Positions 6,192-6,891 of a stretch of DNA of 6,891 nt are shown piece after piece (the stretch's first letter is position 1; each line of letters begins with the position of its first letter). The notes beneath the pieces are model-generated. The model saw only the letters and a program-made list of their open reading frames with translations. It was not told the DNA's origin and searched no databases. The translations under genes and the position numbers were made by a program. The stretch is from Paracoccaceae bacterium (GTDB taxonomy: Bacteria > Pseudomonadota > Alphaproteobacteria > Rhodobacterales > Rhodobacteraceae), in the NCBI GenBank assembly GCA_029881635.1, contig JAOUMG010000103.1:1-6891 (forward strand), in the 5' to 3' direction.

Positions 6192-6382
6192 GGCGTATCC
6201 CTGCCCAAAAGCGTGGTAAACCCGGCCCCGGTCAGGGCGTCTGCCGCCTCAACCACATCGCCTGCGGCCGGAATATCGGCAGCATTGGTGTAGTTTTCGT
6301 TGCCAATGATCAGCGCGAGATCTTCCGCGTAGAGCGGCCCGGAGGCAAGAAAAGCGATGCAGACAACCAGATTTCTGAGCAT
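6170..6382 (-). CDS. N-terminal fragment: signal peptide and start of caspase-like domain
   Basis: A 70-residue open frame. Start chosen at 6382 because AAGGGG lies about 8 bases upstream and because the product begins with a clear signal peptide, MLRNLVVCIAFLASGPLYA cut before Glu20. An upstream in-frame ATG at 6490 would run through the end of the ligase gene and is not credible. After the signal comes LALIIGNENYTN (22-33), the first strand of the caspase (peptidase C14-like) fold with its usual IGN-x-x-Y, then a helix VVEAADALTGAGF and the strand TTLLGRD. The last eight residues (TPWERCVS) are out-of-frame sequence after the presumed deletion. Alone, this piece cannot fold as a complete domain. 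Confidence 0.7.
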   Translation of the reverse strand: MLRNLVVCIAFLASGPLYAEDLALIIGNENYTNAADIPAAGDVVEAADALTGAGFTTLLGRDTPWERCVS

Positions 6383-6419
6383 TCCATAATCCCCTTGCGG
6401 CACTCTTACATCAGAAATC

Positions 6420-6891
6420 CTAGTCGTATTTGCGCTGATCCTCAATAACTTGTCCGTCATTGGGCAGGGATCCCACTGCCACGGGTTCAATGCGGGCGCG
6501 CAATTTCAGGACATCCAGAACCGATTTTTCAAACGTTCCGGCAGCGCCCGGGGCCTCGGTTTCGATCATCACCGTCATCGCATCCATGTCACCCTCGCGG
6601 CGGGCGATGACGCGGGCGCGGGCGATTTCAGGGTGGCGGGCGACAAGCTCGGCAACCTGTTCGGGGCGCACGAACATGCCCTTGATCTTGGTCGTCTGAT
6701 CTGCGCGGCCCATCCAGCCCTTGATCCGCATATTGGTGCGGCCACAGGGGCTTTGGCCGGCCATCACCGCCGACAAATCGCCTGTGGCAAACCGGATCAG
6801 CGGGTAATCGGGGTTGAGCGCGGTCACGACAACTTCGCCCACCTCGCCCGCGGGAACCGGATCACCGGTACCGGGGCGGACGATTTCGACG
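6420..6891 (-). CDS. Phenylacetate-CoA ligase-like adenylating enzyme, C-terminal part (cut by window edge)
   Basis: About 156 residues are visible; the 5' end lies beyond base 6891. The sequence matches the C-terminal part of PaaK-type AMP-forming CoA ligases, which adenylate an aryl or other carboxylic acid and pass it to CoA in the cytoplasm. Motifs in order: GEVGEVVVTALNPDYPLIRFATGDLS, where the conserved Y/F-x-T-G-D (here RFATGD) binds ribose; then GWMGRADQTTKIKGMFVRPEQV, with the GR-x-D hinge and the K-x-(R/K)-G-M-F-V turn at the start of the mobile C-terminal domain; and a final VIEDQRKYD. Such ligases often sit beside branched-chain-type ABC transporter genes in this group, which would lie to the right but cannot be checked. 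Acid substrate unknown. Confidence 0.88.
   Translation of the reverse strand, partial: VEIVRPGTGDPVPAGEVGEVVVTALNPDYPLIRFATGDLSAVMAGQSPCGRTNMRIKGWMGRADQTTKIKGMFVRPEQVAELVARHPEIARARVIARREGDMDAMTVMIETEAPGAAGTFEKSVLDVLKLRARIEPVAVGSLPNDGQVIEDQRKYD

Larger units (their letters stand above)
4734..6382 (-). pseudogene. Frameshifted gene for exported caspase-like / peptidoglycan-binding protein
   Basis: Two overlapping reading frames together make one recognisable protein of about 548 residues: signal peptide, caspase-like fold, three short repeats and two peptidoglycan-binding domains. The first frame (from 6382) carries the signal peptide and the start of the caspase-like fold up to GRDT; the second continues with LGEMRKLIARYYADL and the GH motif. 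The join is near 6190-6197: restoring one base in the CC at 6192-6193, for example making CCC, would read GRDT-P-LGEMRK, which preserves the spacing expected between the first helix and the next strand. So a single-base deletion, real or a sequencing error, is the simplest explanation. Sequence downstream keeps normal codon use and intact domains without further stops, so the lesion is recent or an artefact. The gene follows the ligase gene by 37 bp and may share its transcript. Confidence 0.75.

Noticed and set aside
6383..6490. Extended N-terminus for the caspase-like fragment (ATG at 6490)
   Set aside because: It would overlap the end of the ligase gene and place a signal peptide in the middle of the protein; the ATG at 6382 has a ribosome site and a signal peptide right at the start.

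Overview
The window is GC-rich, densely coded bacterial chromosome. Gene content points to an alphaproteobacterium, most likely of the Rhodobacteraceae/Paracoccaceae: a 41-residue zinc-ligand-poor L36, a caspase-like/peptidoglycan-binding periplasmic protein, and a PaaK-type ligase ending in QRKYD. This assignment is inferred from recalled family resemblance; no database search was run.

Left part, minus strand (about 1-2410): a run of four genes reading right to left: rbfA (ribosome maturation), a secreted phosphodiester-glycosidase (NAGPA/DUF2233) protein that overlaps the end of rbfA, truB (tRNA pseudouridine-55 synthase), and a GNAT acetyltransferase cut by the window edge. Overlap or tight spacing suggests one transcript. 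RbfA and TruB both act on stable RNA; the exported protein between them has no obvious link to that process.

Centre: dapB (lysine/diaminopimelate synthesis) is divergent from rbfA across a gap of about 100 bp and converges on an N-formylglutamate amidohydrolase gene with 16 bp between the stops. Then comes a plus-strand stable-RNA/ribosomal block: a good sigma-70-type promoter, tRNA-Val(GAC) with encoded CCA, a short UUCG-loop terminator, rpmJ (L36), and a strong intrinsic terminator.

Right part, minus strand (4734-6891): the C-terminal part of a phenylacetate-CoA-ligase-like adenylating enzyme (cut by the right edge), followed after 37 bp by a gene for an exported caspase-fold protein with repeats and two peptidoglycan-binding domains. 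That gene is split by an apparent one-base deletion near 6192. Independently, the place where the catalytic cysteine should be carries no cysteine, so the protein looks like a pseudo-caspase even if the frame is restored.

Most of the window is ordinary housekeeping. The part worth attention is the frameshifted pseudo-caspase/peptidoglycan-binding gene. I see no CRISPR array, insertion sequence or phage element.
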